From Chloroflexota bacterium (GTDB taxonomy: Bacteria > Chloroflexota > Anaerolineae > Caldilineales > Caldilineaceae), in NCBI GenBank assembly GCA_030058085.1, contig JASGTU010000427.1, forward strand, positions 1 to 38,577: DNA of 38,577 nt, written 5' to 3'. Of the stretch, positions 25,472 through 33,677 are shown piece by piece (within the stretch, counting starts at the first letter, position 1; each line of letters starts with the position of its first letter). A model generated the notes under the pieces. That model worked only from the letters and a program-made list of their open reading frames with translations, was not told where the DNA came from and made no database searches. The position numbers and the translations under genes were made by a program.

Positions 25472-26406
25472 ACACGATATTGAGCCTTGGCGCCATCCTT
25501 CTCTTTCCCAGCGGCCTGTTTCTGCTGTTCAATGGGATCGTGTATGAATGGATCGACAAGAAGATCCTGGCGCGCCAGCAGAACCGCATGGGGCCGCGCT
25601 GGTTTCAGCCATTGGCGGATGTTACGAAGCTGATGGTCAAGGAGGAGATCGTCCCCGCAGGCGTCAATGCGACCCTCTTCAATCTCCTGCCGATTTTTGC
25701 CTTAGCCGGCCCGCTGACTGCGGCGCTGTACATGCCGGTGGGCGGGATACGGCCGCTCCTAAGTTTCAAGGGCGATCTGATCGTGACGGTGTATCTCCTA
25801 AGCGTCTTGACGATCGCGACGGGCTTGGCTGGAGCGAACACGGCTAGTCGCTTCTCGCTTCTCGGCGCGACGCGAACGCTGACGCAGTTGTTCTCGTATG
25901 AGGCGCCCTTCATGCTGGCATTGCTTGGGCCGGCGATCGCCGCCGGAAGCTGGCAGATCGCCGAGATCAACGACTACGCCGGTAACCACCTCCTCCTGCT
26001 GCGCGAGCCAATCGGCTTTGTTATTGCCATCATCGGGCTGGCGGGGAAGTTGGAACTGCCGCCATTCGATGCGCCGGAAGCCGAGACCGAGATTGTGGCG
26101 GGCGCTATGACTGAGTACGGCGGGCGCGGCCTGGCTTTGTTCCATTTGGGTCGAAGCGCCGAGCTTGTGCTGGGGCTTACGCTCATCGCATCGTTCTACC
26201 TGGGCGGCGTCGCGTCGCCGCTGGCATATCTTCTCAAGACGCTGGCTTTGTTGCTTGGTCTAGCGGGTTTCCAGGCCTTGATGACGCGATTGCGGATCGA
26301 CCAGACTGTCGGCCTGTGGTGGCGGTATGGTTCACTGATTGTGCTGGTACAATGGCTGGCGCTGTTTGTGCTGGATATGTCGAGGGGAGGAGGCATCTTC
26401 TCATGA
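25468..26406 (+). CDS. hydrogenase membrane anchor subunit, NuoH/HycD/EchB-like
   Basis: A 312-residue membrane protein with about eight helices that anchors the hydrogenase module and forms the link to the ion-pumping arm. Conserved loops are visible: RQQNRMGPRWFQPLADVTKLMVKE after helix 1 (positions about 23-46) and KLELPPFDAPEAETEIVAGAMTEYGG, the acidic loop of NuoH/HycD. Polar and acidic residues recur in later helices (LGRSAELVLG). It overlaps the large-subunit gene by ATGA and the ferredoxin gene by ATGA, so all three are tightly coupled. No quinone use can be inferred. Confidence 0.93.
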   Translation: MNTILSLGAILLFPSGLFLLFNGIVYEWIDKKILARQQNRMGPRWFQPLADVTKLMVKEEIVPAGVNATLFNLLPIFALAGPLTAALYMPVGGIRPLLSFKGDLIVTVYLLSVLTIATGLAGANTASRFSLLGATRTLTQLFSYEAPFMLALLGPAIAAGSWQIAEINDYAGNHLLLLREPIGFVIAIIGLAGKLELPPFDAPEAETEIVAGAMTEYGGRGLALFHLGRSAELVLGLTLIASFYLGGVASPLAYLLKTLALLLGLAGFQALMTRLRIDQTVGLWWRYGSLIVLVQWLALFVLDMSRGGGIFS

Positions 26407-26810
26407 GAATCGGTACGATGGTGGGCGACACGCTTCGCTCTTTGTTCAAGAAGCCGGCAACGGAGGTCTATCCGTTCGAAAGGCGTCCGACGCCGGAACG
26501 CACCCGCGGGCGCTTGACGTGGTCGCCGGACGCTTGTTCGGGCTGTAACCTCTGTGTCAAGGACTGCCCGGCCAATGCGCTGGAGCTGATCGTGGTGGAC
26601 AGAAAGGCCAAGCGCTTTGTGATGCGCTGGCACGAGGACGCCTGCATCTACTGCGGTCAATGCGTCCAGGTGTGCCGCTTCGATGCGATTCATCTGCCGC
26701 CGGACGAGTGGGAACTTGCCGCCACCGGGCGAGAGGGCTTTACAAAGACTTTCGGGAACGAAGATGACATTAAGCAAGCCATGGACGCATTGGCTGAACG
26801 CAACGATTGA
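26403..26810 (+). CDS. hydrogenase 2x[4Fe-4S] ferredoxin subunit, NuoI/HycF/EchF-like
   Basis: A 135-residue polyferredoxin with two complete [4Fe-4S] motifs: C45, C48, C51 and C55 (CSGCNLCVKDCP) and C81, C84, C87 and C91 (CIYCGQCVQVCR). It passes electrons between an outside donor, probably ferredoxin, and the small-subunit cluster. The N-terminal 40 residues form a basic arm (LRSLFKKPATEVYPFERRPTP) like those that pack against NuoH in complex I. The true start is the ATG at 26403 within the NuoH overlap. The 3' end overlaps the protease gene by 47 bp. Confidence 0.92.
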   Translation: MRIGTMVGDTLRSLFKKPATEVYPFERRPTPERTRGRLTWSPDACSGCNLCVKDCPANALELIVVDRKAKRFVMRWHEDACIYCGQCVQVCRFDAIHLPPDEWELAATGREGFTKTFGNEDDIKQAMDALAERND

Positions 26811-27318
26811 GCGCATACGCCAAGCCAAAACACGTAATAGACGCCCCATCCGCCTCACGGTGATGGGCATCGGCCAGGAGATGTTCGGCGACGATGCCGC
26901 CGGTGTTGAAGTCGCGCGACGACTGCAGCCTCTTTTTAGCGATCACCTACAGGTGATTGAGGCATGTTACGTGCCGGAGAACTTCACCGGGGCGGTGCGC
27001 CGTCATGAGCCGGACATCGTGTTGCTCGTGGATGCAGCGCATATGGGCGCGGAGCCTGGCGCGGTTCGTTGGCTTGATTGGCGCGACGTGACCGGCTTTA
27101 GCGCATCGTCGCATACCGGGCCGCTTTCGTCGCTGGCGCAGTTCATCTCTGTGACGATGGACTGCGAAGTTTGGATCATCGGCATTGAGCCGGCGGACCT
27201 GACGATGAATGCGCCGTTGAGCGCGTCAGTGAAGCTCGCCGTCGATCAGGTCGCTGCCGGCATAACGAATGCAGCGCAGCCGATTATCTTGGAGACGGCA
27301 GCCGATCATCGGAATTAG
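26764..27318 (+). CDS. hydrogenase maturation protease, HycI/HyaD family (M52)
   Basis: A 184-residue endopeptidase that trims the C-terminal tail of the large subunit after nickel insertion. Nickel-sensing positions are visible: GIGQEMFGDDAAG (D43/D44), LLVDAAHMG (D90) and SASSHTGPLSS (H117). A basic N-terminal stretch of 30 residues precedes the core. The ATG at 26764 lies inside the ferredoxin gene with GGGAACGAAG before it; an ATG at 26862 would cut into the first strand. Its presence as the last gene, right before the terminator, supports a catalytically active hydrogenase. No other hyp maturation gene lies in the window. Confidence 0.88.
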   Translation: MTLSKPWTHWLNATIERIRQAKTRNRRPIRLTVMGIGQEMFGDDAAGVEVARRLQPLFSDHLQVIEACYVPENFTGAVRRHEPDIVLLVDAAHMGAEPGAVRWLDWRDVTGFSASSHTGPLSSLAQFISVTMDCEVWIIGIEPADLTMNAPLSASVKLAVDQVAAGITNAAQPIILETAADHRN

Positions 27319-27351
27319 GCGGCTGCAAGCGAACATAATAGCGATAGATCT

Positions 27352-27390
27352 GGCGGGCTTCACACTGGTGGAGCCCGTCGTGGTTGTTTT
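27352..27390 (+). terminator. rho-independent terminator of the hydrogenase operon
   Basis: GGCGGGCTTCAC (27352-27363) pairs with GTGGAGCCCGTC (27368-27379) over 12 positions with two G-T pairs and an ACTG tetraloop. It is followed by GTGGTTGTTTT. It lies about 33 bp after the protease stop codon. Confidence 0.85.
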
Positions 27391-27416
27391 GCGGAAAGGC
27401 AGCCGTAAGACATACT
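27389..27416 (+). promoter_or_regulatory. candidate promoter for the D-threonine aldolase-like gene
   Basis: TTGCGG (27389-27394) is followed after 16 bp by CATACT (27411-27416). The hexamers match the consensus at three and four positions. It directly follows the operon terminator and lies 100 bp before the ATG at 27516. The call is weak. Confidence 0.3.
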
Positions 27417-27515
27417 GGTTATAGGCGCACATGGGTTTTCGCTATTGCTCGCCCTGCACGCGCGGCAATCATACGCATTCACGATTCGCTTGACCCGTTA
27501 GGAGGCTCAGCAAGC

Positions 27516-28577
27516 ATGTACATCGACGATCTGGACACGCCCGTCTTGGTGATCGACCTGGACGCACTAGAGCACAACTTGGAGCGGTACCAGCGCTACT
27601 TTGACAGCCACGGCATCGGCCTGCGTCCACATATCAAGACGCACAAAACGCTGGCTATCGCTGCCCGGCAGTTGGCTGGCGGGGCTGCCGGGTTAACATG
27701 CCAAAAAGTGGGCGAGGCGGAGACGATGGTCTGGGGCGGACTGCAGACGGACATCATGATTCCGTACAACATATTGGGCAAGCCGAAGCTTGACCGGCTG
27801 ATGGCGTTGGCGCGGCAGACACGCATCACGGCATCGGCGGATTCTGCGCACACCGTGCGCGGCTATTCGACCGCGGCCCTAGAATGGGGCGTCACGCTGG
27901 GCGTCGTCGTCGAACTCGAATGCGGCCACAATCGCACCGGCGTCGCCACAGCCGCGGATGCGCTGGCGCTGGGCAAGTTGATCGACTCGTTGCCGGGTCT
28001 TGAGTTGCGCGGGATCATGGGCTTTCCAACGCCGCCGGCGGTGCGCCCATTTCTGCAGGAGACGATCCACGCATTTGAACGGGCCGGGCTTCCGTGTCCC
28101 ATTGTCAGCGGCGGCGGTACGCCCTACGCGCTCGAAGCGCACCTTATCCCAGAGTTGACCGAGTACCGTGTGGGCGAGTACATCGTCGGCGGAGAGGGCC
28201 ATCTGCGTGCGGGCCGCCATACGGTGGAGGAATGCGCGCTGCGGGTGCTCGCCACGGTGGTTAGCAGGCCAACCGAGGGACGGGCGATTCTGGACAGCGG
28301 CAGCAAGACGATGAGTGCATCGACGATACCGGTTGGCGATGGTCAGAGTATGGGGTTTATCGTGGAGTATCCCGACGCGCGCTTTTATGGGGCGTCTGAA
28401 GAACACGGCCACGTCGACGTGACGGCGTGTGTGCGCAAGCCGCAGATCGGCGAGAGAGTGCAAGTGCTGCCGGTTCACCTTTGTCCCTGCGTGAACGAGC
28501 ACAATGAGATCGTGGCTCACCGCGCGGGGCGAGTGGAAGCTGTCTGGCCTGTGCTTGCACGAGGCAAGGTTCGGTAA
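27516..28577 (+). CDS. D-threonine aldolase-like PLP enzyme (alanine racemase N-terminal fold)
   Basis: A 353-residue fold-type III PLP enzyme that would cleave D-threonine or D-3-hydroxy amino acids to glycine and an aldehyde, or act on D-serine. The N terminus has LDTPVLVIDLDAL and the Schiff-base lysine in RPHIKTHK (K41). Barrel strands follow (ELECGHNRTGV; GIMGFPTPP; SGGGTPY). The C-terminal domain has the metal-binding HLCPCVNEH motif (H321, C323), the hallmark that separates metal-dependent D-threonine aldolases and D-serine dehydratases from alanine racemases. TAGGAGGCT stands about 10 nt before the ATG. The upstream 44 in-frame codons fall in the promoter region and are not coding. 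It converges on the Ldh2-type gene. Confidence 0.87.
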   Translation: MYIDDLDTPVLVIDLDALEHNLERYQRYFDSHGIGLRPHIKTHKTLAIAARQLAGGAAGLTCQKVGEAETMVWGGLQTDIMIPYNILGKPKLDRLMALARQTRITASADSAHTVRGYSTAALEWGVTLGVVVELECGHNRTGVATAADALALGKLIDSLPGLELRGIMGFPTPPAVRPFLQETIHAFERAGLPCPIVSGGGTPYALEAHLIPELTEYRVGEYIVGGEGHLRAGRHTVEECALRVLATVVSRPTEGRAILDSGSKTMSASTIPVGDGQSMGFIVEYPDARFYGASEEHGHVDVTACVRKPQIGERVQVLPVHLCPCVNEHNEIVAHRAGRVEAVWPVLARGKVR

Positions 28578-28613
28578 GCCCTTGGCGCAATGGCGCGAGA
28601 TATGACCCGGATA

Positions 28614-28650
28614 GGCGCGGCTACGATTTGTTGCACTCCGCAACCGCGCC
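28614..28650. terminator. possible bidirectional terminator between convergent genes
   Basis: GGCGCGG (28614-28620) pairs with CCGCGCC (28644-28650). An inner TTGC/GCAA stem (28631-28634 with 28640-28643) stacks on the right side, and ten unpaired bases remain on the left. It sits midway in the 99-bp gap between two convergent genes. T-runs are poor on both sides. Confidence 0.4.
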
Positions 28651-28676
28651 GATTTGATGATCTACCGCCATGTTCG

Positions 28677-29720
28677 CTAGACGGCTGGAAGCGCGACGCC
28701 GAGCTCTGCGGCGGCCTCGCTGATCGCGTCCCAGGTGGCTTCCTCGACGGGCACGCCCTCGGCAAGGCGACGATGCCGTGATTCCTCTTCTACTTCACCA
28801 GGCACGTAGATCTTCTTGACGCCCGGCATCAGCGGCGATGATTTCACCCAGTCAGCCAGCTTCTGAATCTCGCGCTTGTATTCATCCGGGTCGATGAAGC
28901 TGTCGATCTTGATGGCGAGGGCGAGATAACCGCTGCCGCCGCGCGTCGGTTCCTCGGCACTGCAGCCGGCCCAAGATAGGCCGCCGGCGATGGCGTCGAT
29001 CATCATCGCAAGGCCGTAGCCTTTGTGGCCCAGCGGCCCGCCCAGGGGCAGCATGGCGACATCGCTGCCGCGGAATCGCTCCGGATCGGTGACGGGGTTG
29101 CCGCCGGCATCGATCAGCCAACCTTCGGGCAGCGGCTGGCGGCGCGCCAGCTGTACGTCCACCTTGCCGCCCGCCGCCACGCTGGTCGTCATGTCCAGCA
29201 TGAGGGGCGAGCCGTCCGCACTGGGGACGGCGATGGCGATGGGATTGGGCGGCAATCGCCGCGCCGTCCCGCCGAACGGGGCCATAAACTGGGCGCCGCC
29301 GTTGAGTAAGATCACGCCGATGCAGTCCTGCTCTGCGGCGAGGACAGGATAGGCGCCAAGCCGGCCGATATGGCCTGAGCGGTGGACTGCTACAGCGCCG
29401 AAGGAGTAGATCTGGGCGCGCTTGACCGCCTCTCGCATAGCGTCGTAGGCGAGTACGATGCCGAAACTGTGATTGGCGTCGAGCACCAGCGTGGACGGGG
29501 TCTCTCGCACAACCTTCTGGTTTCCGACCGGCGCCAGTTCGCCGCTACGCAGCCCTTTAACATAGTAGGGGATGCGGATCACGCCGTGAGAGTCGTGACC
29601 AACCAGGTTTGATTCGACGAGATGATCGGTAGCGACGACTGCTTGCTTGGCGGGCAGTCCGGCTGCACTTAGCAGCGAGACTCCGGCGGCGGTCAATACA
29701 TCGGCGGGGATGGTCAGCAC
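28677..29720 (-). CDS. Ldh2-type malate/L-lactate/ureidoglycolate dehydrogenase family protein
   Basis: A 347-residue NAD(P)-dependent dehydrogenase of the Ldh2/YlbC/AllD family, which has a fold unlike classical Rossmann malate dehydrogenases. Family features are HLVESNLVGHDSHGVIRIPYYV (catalytic His region), FGAVAVHRSGHIGRLGAY, NGGAQFMAPFGGTARRLPPNPIA and LGGPLGHKGYGLAMMID. Members oxidise malate, L-lactate, sulfolactate, ureidoglycolate or 2,3-diketogulonate, so the substrate is open. The start is GTG at 29720 with AGAGGAGC about 7 nt upstream. The longer reading from 29771 lacks a ribosome-binding site. Confidence 0.88.
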   Translation of the reverse strand: MLTIPADVLTAAGVSLLSAAGLPAKQAVVATDHLVESNLVGHDSHGVIRIPYYVKGLRSGELAPVGNQKVVRETPSTLVLDANHSFGIVLAYDAMREAVKRAQIYSFGAVAVHRSGHIGRLGAYPVLAAEQDCIGVILLNGGAQFMAPFGGTARRLPPNPIAIAVPSADGSPLMLDMTTSVAAGGKVDVQLARRQPLPEGWLIDAGGNPVTDPERFRGSDVAMLPLGGPLGHKGYGLAMMIDAIAGGLSWAGCSAEEPTRGGSGYLALAIKIDSFIDPDEYKREIQKLADWVKSSPLMPGVKKIYVPGEVEEESRHRRLAEGVPVEEATWDAISEAAAELGVALPAV

Positions 29721-29779
29721 GAGATAGCTCCTCTGGCTGGATGCGGTTGGAAAGGGTAGCCTACGCCACAATTGGCGAG

Positions 29780-30505
29780 CTATTGTTCTTGGGCGATGAA
29801 ATCGACGCGGACGGTGAACTCATCCTGAACTGTGAGCGTGTTGGCGAAGTTGGGCGGTTCGATGTCAAAGTCGCTCATGCGCAGCGATGCGACAGCCGAA
29901 CCGCTGAGGGTCGTTCCGTCCAGCGTTGCCGACACCTCGAAGGTAGCCGGCTGAGTTATCTCACGGATAGTCAGGTCCCCCAAGAGGCGAAAGCTCACCT
30001 CTTCGCCCTCCGTGTAGCTAGACGGCGCACCCTCTATCGCGTTTGCTATGAACACGGCGTCGGGGTAGACGCCGAACTGCGGCCCGTTCTCACGGATCCA
30101 CTGGTCGCGCAACGCTTGGTCGCTCTCCAACAGACTGAGGTCGGCGTGGAATCGATTATCGCCAAGCGCCGCTGCTAAATCGTCGAGGTTCAGTTGGATC
30201 TGCCCATCGACTGCGGGGGTGACGCCGACGGTGTCTTGGCGGCCAATGTTGATGCCGTATTTTGGCAGCATATCGGGCAGGAACTCTTCGTCGACGATGT
30301 AGGATGCGCTCGACTGATCGGGGGTAATAACAAAAGTGCGCAATCCGCTAGCCGCTGCCGATTCTGGCTCGAGGACGGGCACTGTAGGCGGCGCTGCAGG
30401 CTCCGGACTTGGCTCCGGTGTGGGCGCTGGGGGGGCGCTACACGCAGCGAGCAGGGCCGCGACAAGCGCTACGGCTAACACTGATGTACGGCGTTTGGTT
30501 GACAT
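29780..30505 (-). CDS. YceI-domain lipoprotein
   Basis: A 241-residue exported protein. Residues 1-22 are a lipoprotein signal with a lipobox (LAACS, C22). A proline-rich linker follows (PPAPTPEPSPEPAAPP) and then a YceI-like lipocalin barrel: RTFVITPDQSSASYIVDEEF at its start, ADLSLLESDQALRDQWI in the middle and FVI/FEVSATLDG strands near the end. YceI proteins bind polyisoprenoids or other long lipids; some respond to stress. It would be anchored to the outer face of the membrane. GGAGGTGGAG precedes the ATG at 30505. The gene lies 22 bp behind the sulfatase-fold gene and is probably co-transcribed with it. Confidence 0.85.
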   Translation of the reverse strand: MSTKRRTSVLAVALVAALLAACSAPPAPTPEPSPEPAAPPTVPVLEPESAAASGLRTFVITPDQSSASYIVDEEFLPDMLPKYGINIGRQDTVGVTPAVDGQIQLNLDDLAAALGDNRFHADLSLLESDQALRDQWIRENGPQFGVYPDAVFIANAIEGAPSSYTEGEEVSFRLLGDLTIREITQPATFEVSATLDGTTLSGSAVASLRMSDFDIEPPNFANTLTVQDEFTVRVDFIAQEQ

Positions 30506-30527
30506 AACTCCACCTCCGGTTGAACAG

Positions 30528-32360
30528 TCAGTCGGTTTCGACTGCATCCTCGATCACGGACGGCACGCCCTCGGGGAGGTACGCGGGCAGATCTGAGCCT
30601 TCTATGCCGTAACCGGCGGCTAGAAGGTAGCGCAGCAGCGAATACAATCCTTCGTGTTTCATGCCGGACTCTTCGACGGGTACGACCAGACCATCATGGA
30701 AGCCAAGGGCGCCTAGTTCGGCGGCGATGCGCGGGTTGCGCGTGAGGATGTGGATGGGGGTGTCGAAGGAGTCATTGCGCCGGGAGACGCGCGGCGGCTG
30801 GTGATCGCCGACAAAGACGAACAGTGCTGTCTCATCCTCGCTGTCGAGGACAGATTGGGTCAGGAAGCGCAACTCGTATTCGATGGCGTTCATGTAGGCT
30901 ATGCGCAAAGCCTGGTGCGGTACATCCTCGGCGTCATCCCGTTCCTGTCCATCTGGGTCGAGTTCCAGCAGTGCGCGCCAATTCTCGACCAGCGGCGGCG
31001 TCTGCCAGGGGAAGTGCGAATTCTGCGTGATGAAGAAGAGAAAGGCGGGTCTGGGGTCCGTCTTGACGACGTTGGCGCGCGTATACTCCAGCACATACTG
31101 ATCCGGTGGGGCTGGTCCCCAGCCGTACTGCGCGCCGTCGTAGGCCAGTTCGCTGTGACGCAGCCAGGTCTCGATGCCGAAAAAGTCGCGGTACTGTTGC
31201 CAGAGCGCATCAGTGATTTCCTCGGCGATGGAGGAGATCCATATGGTGTGATAGCCCTGGGCTTGTAGCAGGCGGGCGAGACTTGGATAGGGATTTTCAG
31301 CATTCCCGAAGCGGTCGAGCAGGGCGAGATACTGGGGGTGCGCCTCAATCGGCATGCCAAATAGCGCGCTCGTGTAGGCCAGCCAAGAGCCGCCGCCCCA
31401 TGTCGTCGATTCGCTGAGGGTCGAGGCGACGTGCCAGCCGCCAGCGGTGAGCTCCGACTCAAGCTCGAGAAGCAGCGCCGAATAGGCCAACTCGAAATCG
31501 GGCCGGCGGTAGAGCACGCTGCCATAGGACTCGACGAAGATCAGGTAGATGTTCGGCGTTTCGGCTAGCGTCAGCGCATCCAGCGCATAGGCGCGCCGGA
31601 AGGTCTCGTCGTCGAACGCACTGACGTCGCGATAGAGCCGAATCGACTCGTCGATGTTCGCTCTGAGCTTAAGGAGCAGACTGTTGACCACGGATTCGGG
31701 TTGGGCGAAGGCTTGTTGTGCGGTAGCGCCGGAGAATATGAGGGCCAGGGCTAGGGCTGCGAGCGTGACGCGTGAACCTCTGCTCAAGTCATCGACTGCG
31801 ATCCCTCGGAATAGCGTCTTGAGCAACGATGAAACCACCCCTAGCGCTGCTGCGAAGATGATCGCGCCGAGCATCATAGCCGGAATCGAGATGCTGAGAT
31901 GTCGCACAAGGAAGCCGACGCCATCTCGTGCGAGGAAGAACTGGTTGTAGAAGGCCGGGTCTGCCTTATACAAGGAGACCGTCACGCCTTCGTAGACCTG
32001 GTAGACAAGGATGACAATGTAGGCGACGACGATGGCCGAACGGAGCGCCGGTCCGCGCAATCGCCGGACATTGGCATAGAGGGAGACCAGGAGCAGCAAT
32101 TCTGCGCTGAGCCGGAAGATATCGGCGTTCTCGCGGCGGACAAACAGCTCCGCCATGGCTTGGACTGGATGGCCCGGCTGAAGTGAGATTTTGGGGAGAA
32201 AGGTTGAAGATTCCAGGTCTAGGAGATAGAGAGGGAGGAACAGGAGCGCGTTGAGAAGCAGAAAGCTCAGCCAGAAGACGAGTTCTCGATTGCGCGCCTT
32301 CCAGCTGGTAAACGCGTTGCTTGCCGGCCAAGCGCGCCATCTGTCCGTGCGAATGTTCAT
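30528..32360 (-). CDS. LtaS/sulfatase-like alkaline phosphatase superfamily membrane protein
   Basis: A 610-residue protein with about five N-terminal transmembrane helices (1-215) and an extracytoplasmic sulfatase-fold domain (about 265-610). The arrangement matches lipoteichoic acid synthases, phosphoglycerol transferases (MdoB) and EptA-like enzymes. Metal-site elements are IFVESYG (E277), STTWGGGSWLAYTSALFG (the nucleophile Ser/Thr lies near 316-320) and FVGDHQPP (Asp-His). It may transfer phosphoglycerol or phosphoethanolamine to an envelope glycan or lipid, or hydrolyse an ester; the substrate is unknown. GGAG stands just before the ATG. It sits between the small PUA-like gene and the YceI lipoprotein, all minus strand. 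Confidence 0.83.
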   Translation of the reverse strand: MNIRTDRWRAWPASNAFTSWKARNRELVFWLSFLLLNALLFLPLYLLDLESSTFLPKISLQPGHPVQAMAELFVRRENADIFRLSAELLLLVSLYANVRRLRGPALRSAIVVAYIVILVYQVYEGVTVSLYKADPAFYNQFFLARDGVGFLVRHLSISIPAMMLGAIIFAAALGVVSSLLKTLFRGIAVDDLSRGSRVTLAALALALIFSGATAQQAFAQPESVVNSLLLKLRANIDESIRLYRDVSAFDDETFRRAYALDALTLAETPNIYLIFVESYGSVLYRRPDFELAYSALLLELESELTAGGWHVASTLSESTTWGGGSWLAYTSALFGMPIEAHPQYLALLDRFGNAENPYPSLARLLQAQGYHTIWISSIAEEITDALWQQYRDFFGIETWLRHSELAYDGAQYGWGPAPPDQYVLEYTRANVVKTDPRPAFLFFITQNSHFPWQTPPLVENWRALLELDPDGQERDDAEDVPHQALRIAYMNAIEYELRFLTQSVLDSEDETALFVFVGDHQPPRVSRRNDSFDTPIHILTRNPRIAAELGALGFHDGLVVPVEESGMKHEGLYSLLRYLLAAGYGIEGSDLPAYLPEGVPSVIEDAVETD

Positions 32361-32379
32361 ATCTCCAACCTAAGGTTGA

Positions 32380-32712
32380 TCAAAGCGGCCAGTCAGCGCC
32401 GTCAGTATAGCGCGTGCCCTGGTGACCCTGTTTGGGGAGCGGTAAGGGCAAACGCTCTCCCGGAGCCGCGACGTAGATCAACGTGCGCGGCTTTCCTGAC
32501 TTGGGGTTGACCGCACCGGGTTCGATGCGCGTGATGCGCAGCCGGCCCACGAGTTGGTTCTGGTAGATCGTATACACGTAGTCGCCGACCTTGAGACGCG
32601 TGGGCGTACCGGCCATGTGAAACTCGTGTTCTCTCACAGAACCGTCATAAAGGGCGTCGACACGTTCCTGCCCCTCGCTTGCCGGTAGAGTCTTGGTGAT
32701 GCCGAAACTCAT
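32380..32712 (-). CDS. small hypothetical protein, possible PUA/EVE/ASCH-like fold
   Basis: A 110-residue soluble protein that I do not recognise. The middle (RLKVGDYVYTIYQNQLVGRLRITRIEP) reads like the beta-barrel core of PUA-, EVE- or ASCH-type domains, where a VGD..Y turn starts a strand and G.l.i..i follows. The C terminus is rich in Gly, Pro and basic residues (LPLPLPKQGHQGTRY). No signal peptide or cysteine is present. AAGGAAGG upstream of the ATG is a good ribosome-binding site, which supports expression. It starts the minus-strand group and lies 19 bp before the LtaS-like gene. If the fold is right it might bind modified nucleotides or RNA; this is inference. Confidence 0.65.
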   Translation of the reverse strand: MSFGITKTLPASEGQERVDALYDGSVREHEFHMAGTPTRLKVGDYVYTIYQNQLVGRLRITRIEPGAVNPKSGKPRTLIYVAAPGERLPLPLPKQGHQGTRYTDGADWPL

Positions 32713-32753
32713 GGACGCCTTCCTTCCTGTGGCAGCGGCGGGACTTGTCTAGT

Positions 32754-33677
32754 TCAGGAGCCGGTTATGGCTGGGTGATTAGCCGGCATGGCTGCCGGCG
32801 GATGCCCGGACCTGTGTTGGCGCTGCCAGATCCCCTCTCCTGTGTATAGAGCCAGAGCGATCCAGATGAGCACGAAACCGACCTGGCTGTCGCGTGTGAA
32901 CGGTTCGTTGTACATCAAGACGCCGATGAGCAATTGTATCGTAGGTGCGATATATTGCAAGAGGCCCACAACCGACAAGGGGATACGCCGTGCGCCTGCG
33001 CCAAACATCAGAAGCGGTGCAACGGTGAAGACGCCGGTCAGCAGCAACAGCACCGCCGTCCGCAGCGATGTGAAGCCGGTCACGGCGTCCGTTTGGCTAT
33101 AGCGATAGGCGAGGAAGAAGAGAACAGGCGCAAATAGGATCCCCATCTCCAGCGTCAAGCCTTCTAGCGATTCGAGGCTGGACTTCTTCTTGAGCAGGCC
33201 GTAGATGCCGAACGTGAACGCCAGCGTGAGCGCGATCCACGGCAGGCTGCCATAGCGCACGGTTAGCCATAGCACGCCGCATGCCGCCACCGCAATTGAG
33301 AGCCATTGGAATGAGCGCAGCCGCTCGCGTAGGAACAACACACCGAGCAGCACGTTGACCAGCGGATTGATGAAGTATCCGAGGCTGGTTTCCACGATTT
33401 GCCCGGCGTTGATGGCCCAGATGTAGACCATCCAGTTGAGGAACAGAATCGCCGCGATGATGGCGAAAGTCGCTAGCGTGCGCGGTTTGCGTACAGCTCG
33501 GCGGATTGCCTCCCATTTTTGGGCGAACGAGACAATGACGGCTAGGAGCGCAAAGGACCAGATGATACGGTGTGCGGCTACGTCGAAAGCCGGGAGGTCT
33601 TGGAGTTGTTTCCAGAAGATAGGCAGCACGCCCCACATGAGGTAAGCGCTAAACCCATACAGTATTCCGCGATTCAT
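32754..33677 (-). CDS. rarD: RarD-like EamA/DMT-superfamily permease
   Basis: A 307-residue inner-membrane protein with ten hydrophobic helices in two EamA repeats. It opens with GILYGFSAYLMWGVLPIFWK and carries AHRIIWS and NWMVYIWAINAGQIVETSLGYFINPL, both strongly typical of RarD (chloramphenicol-sensitive protein). The natural substrate of RarD is not settled. The ATG at 33677 is followed by the normal N terminus. It lies 41 bp upstream of the small PUA-like gene on the same strand, and divergent from the PIG-L gene. Confidence 0.88.
   Translation of the reverse strand: MNRGILYGFSAYLMWGVLPIFWKQLQDLPAFDVAAHRIIWSFALLAVIVSFAQKWEAIRRAVRKPRTLATFAIIAAILFLNWMVYIWAINAGQIVETSLGYFINPLVNVLLGVLFLRERLRSFQWLSIAVAACGVLWLTVRYGSLPWIALTLAFTFGIYGLLKKKSSLESLEGLTLEMGILFAPVLFFLAYRYSQTDAVTGFTSLRTAVLLLLTGVFTVAPLLMFGAGARRIPLSVVGLLQYIAPTIQLLIGVLMYNEPFTRDSQVGFVLIWIALALYTGEGIWQRQHRSGHPPAAMPANHPAITGS

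Noticed and set aside
18824-26810. Reading the operon as a respiratory NADH dehydrogenase (complex I).
   Set aside because: nuoE, nuoF and nuoG are absent, the NuoB-type protein has CNGC instead of the adjacent cysteines of complex I, the NuoD part has both nickel ligand pairs, and a hydrogenase protease is in the operon.
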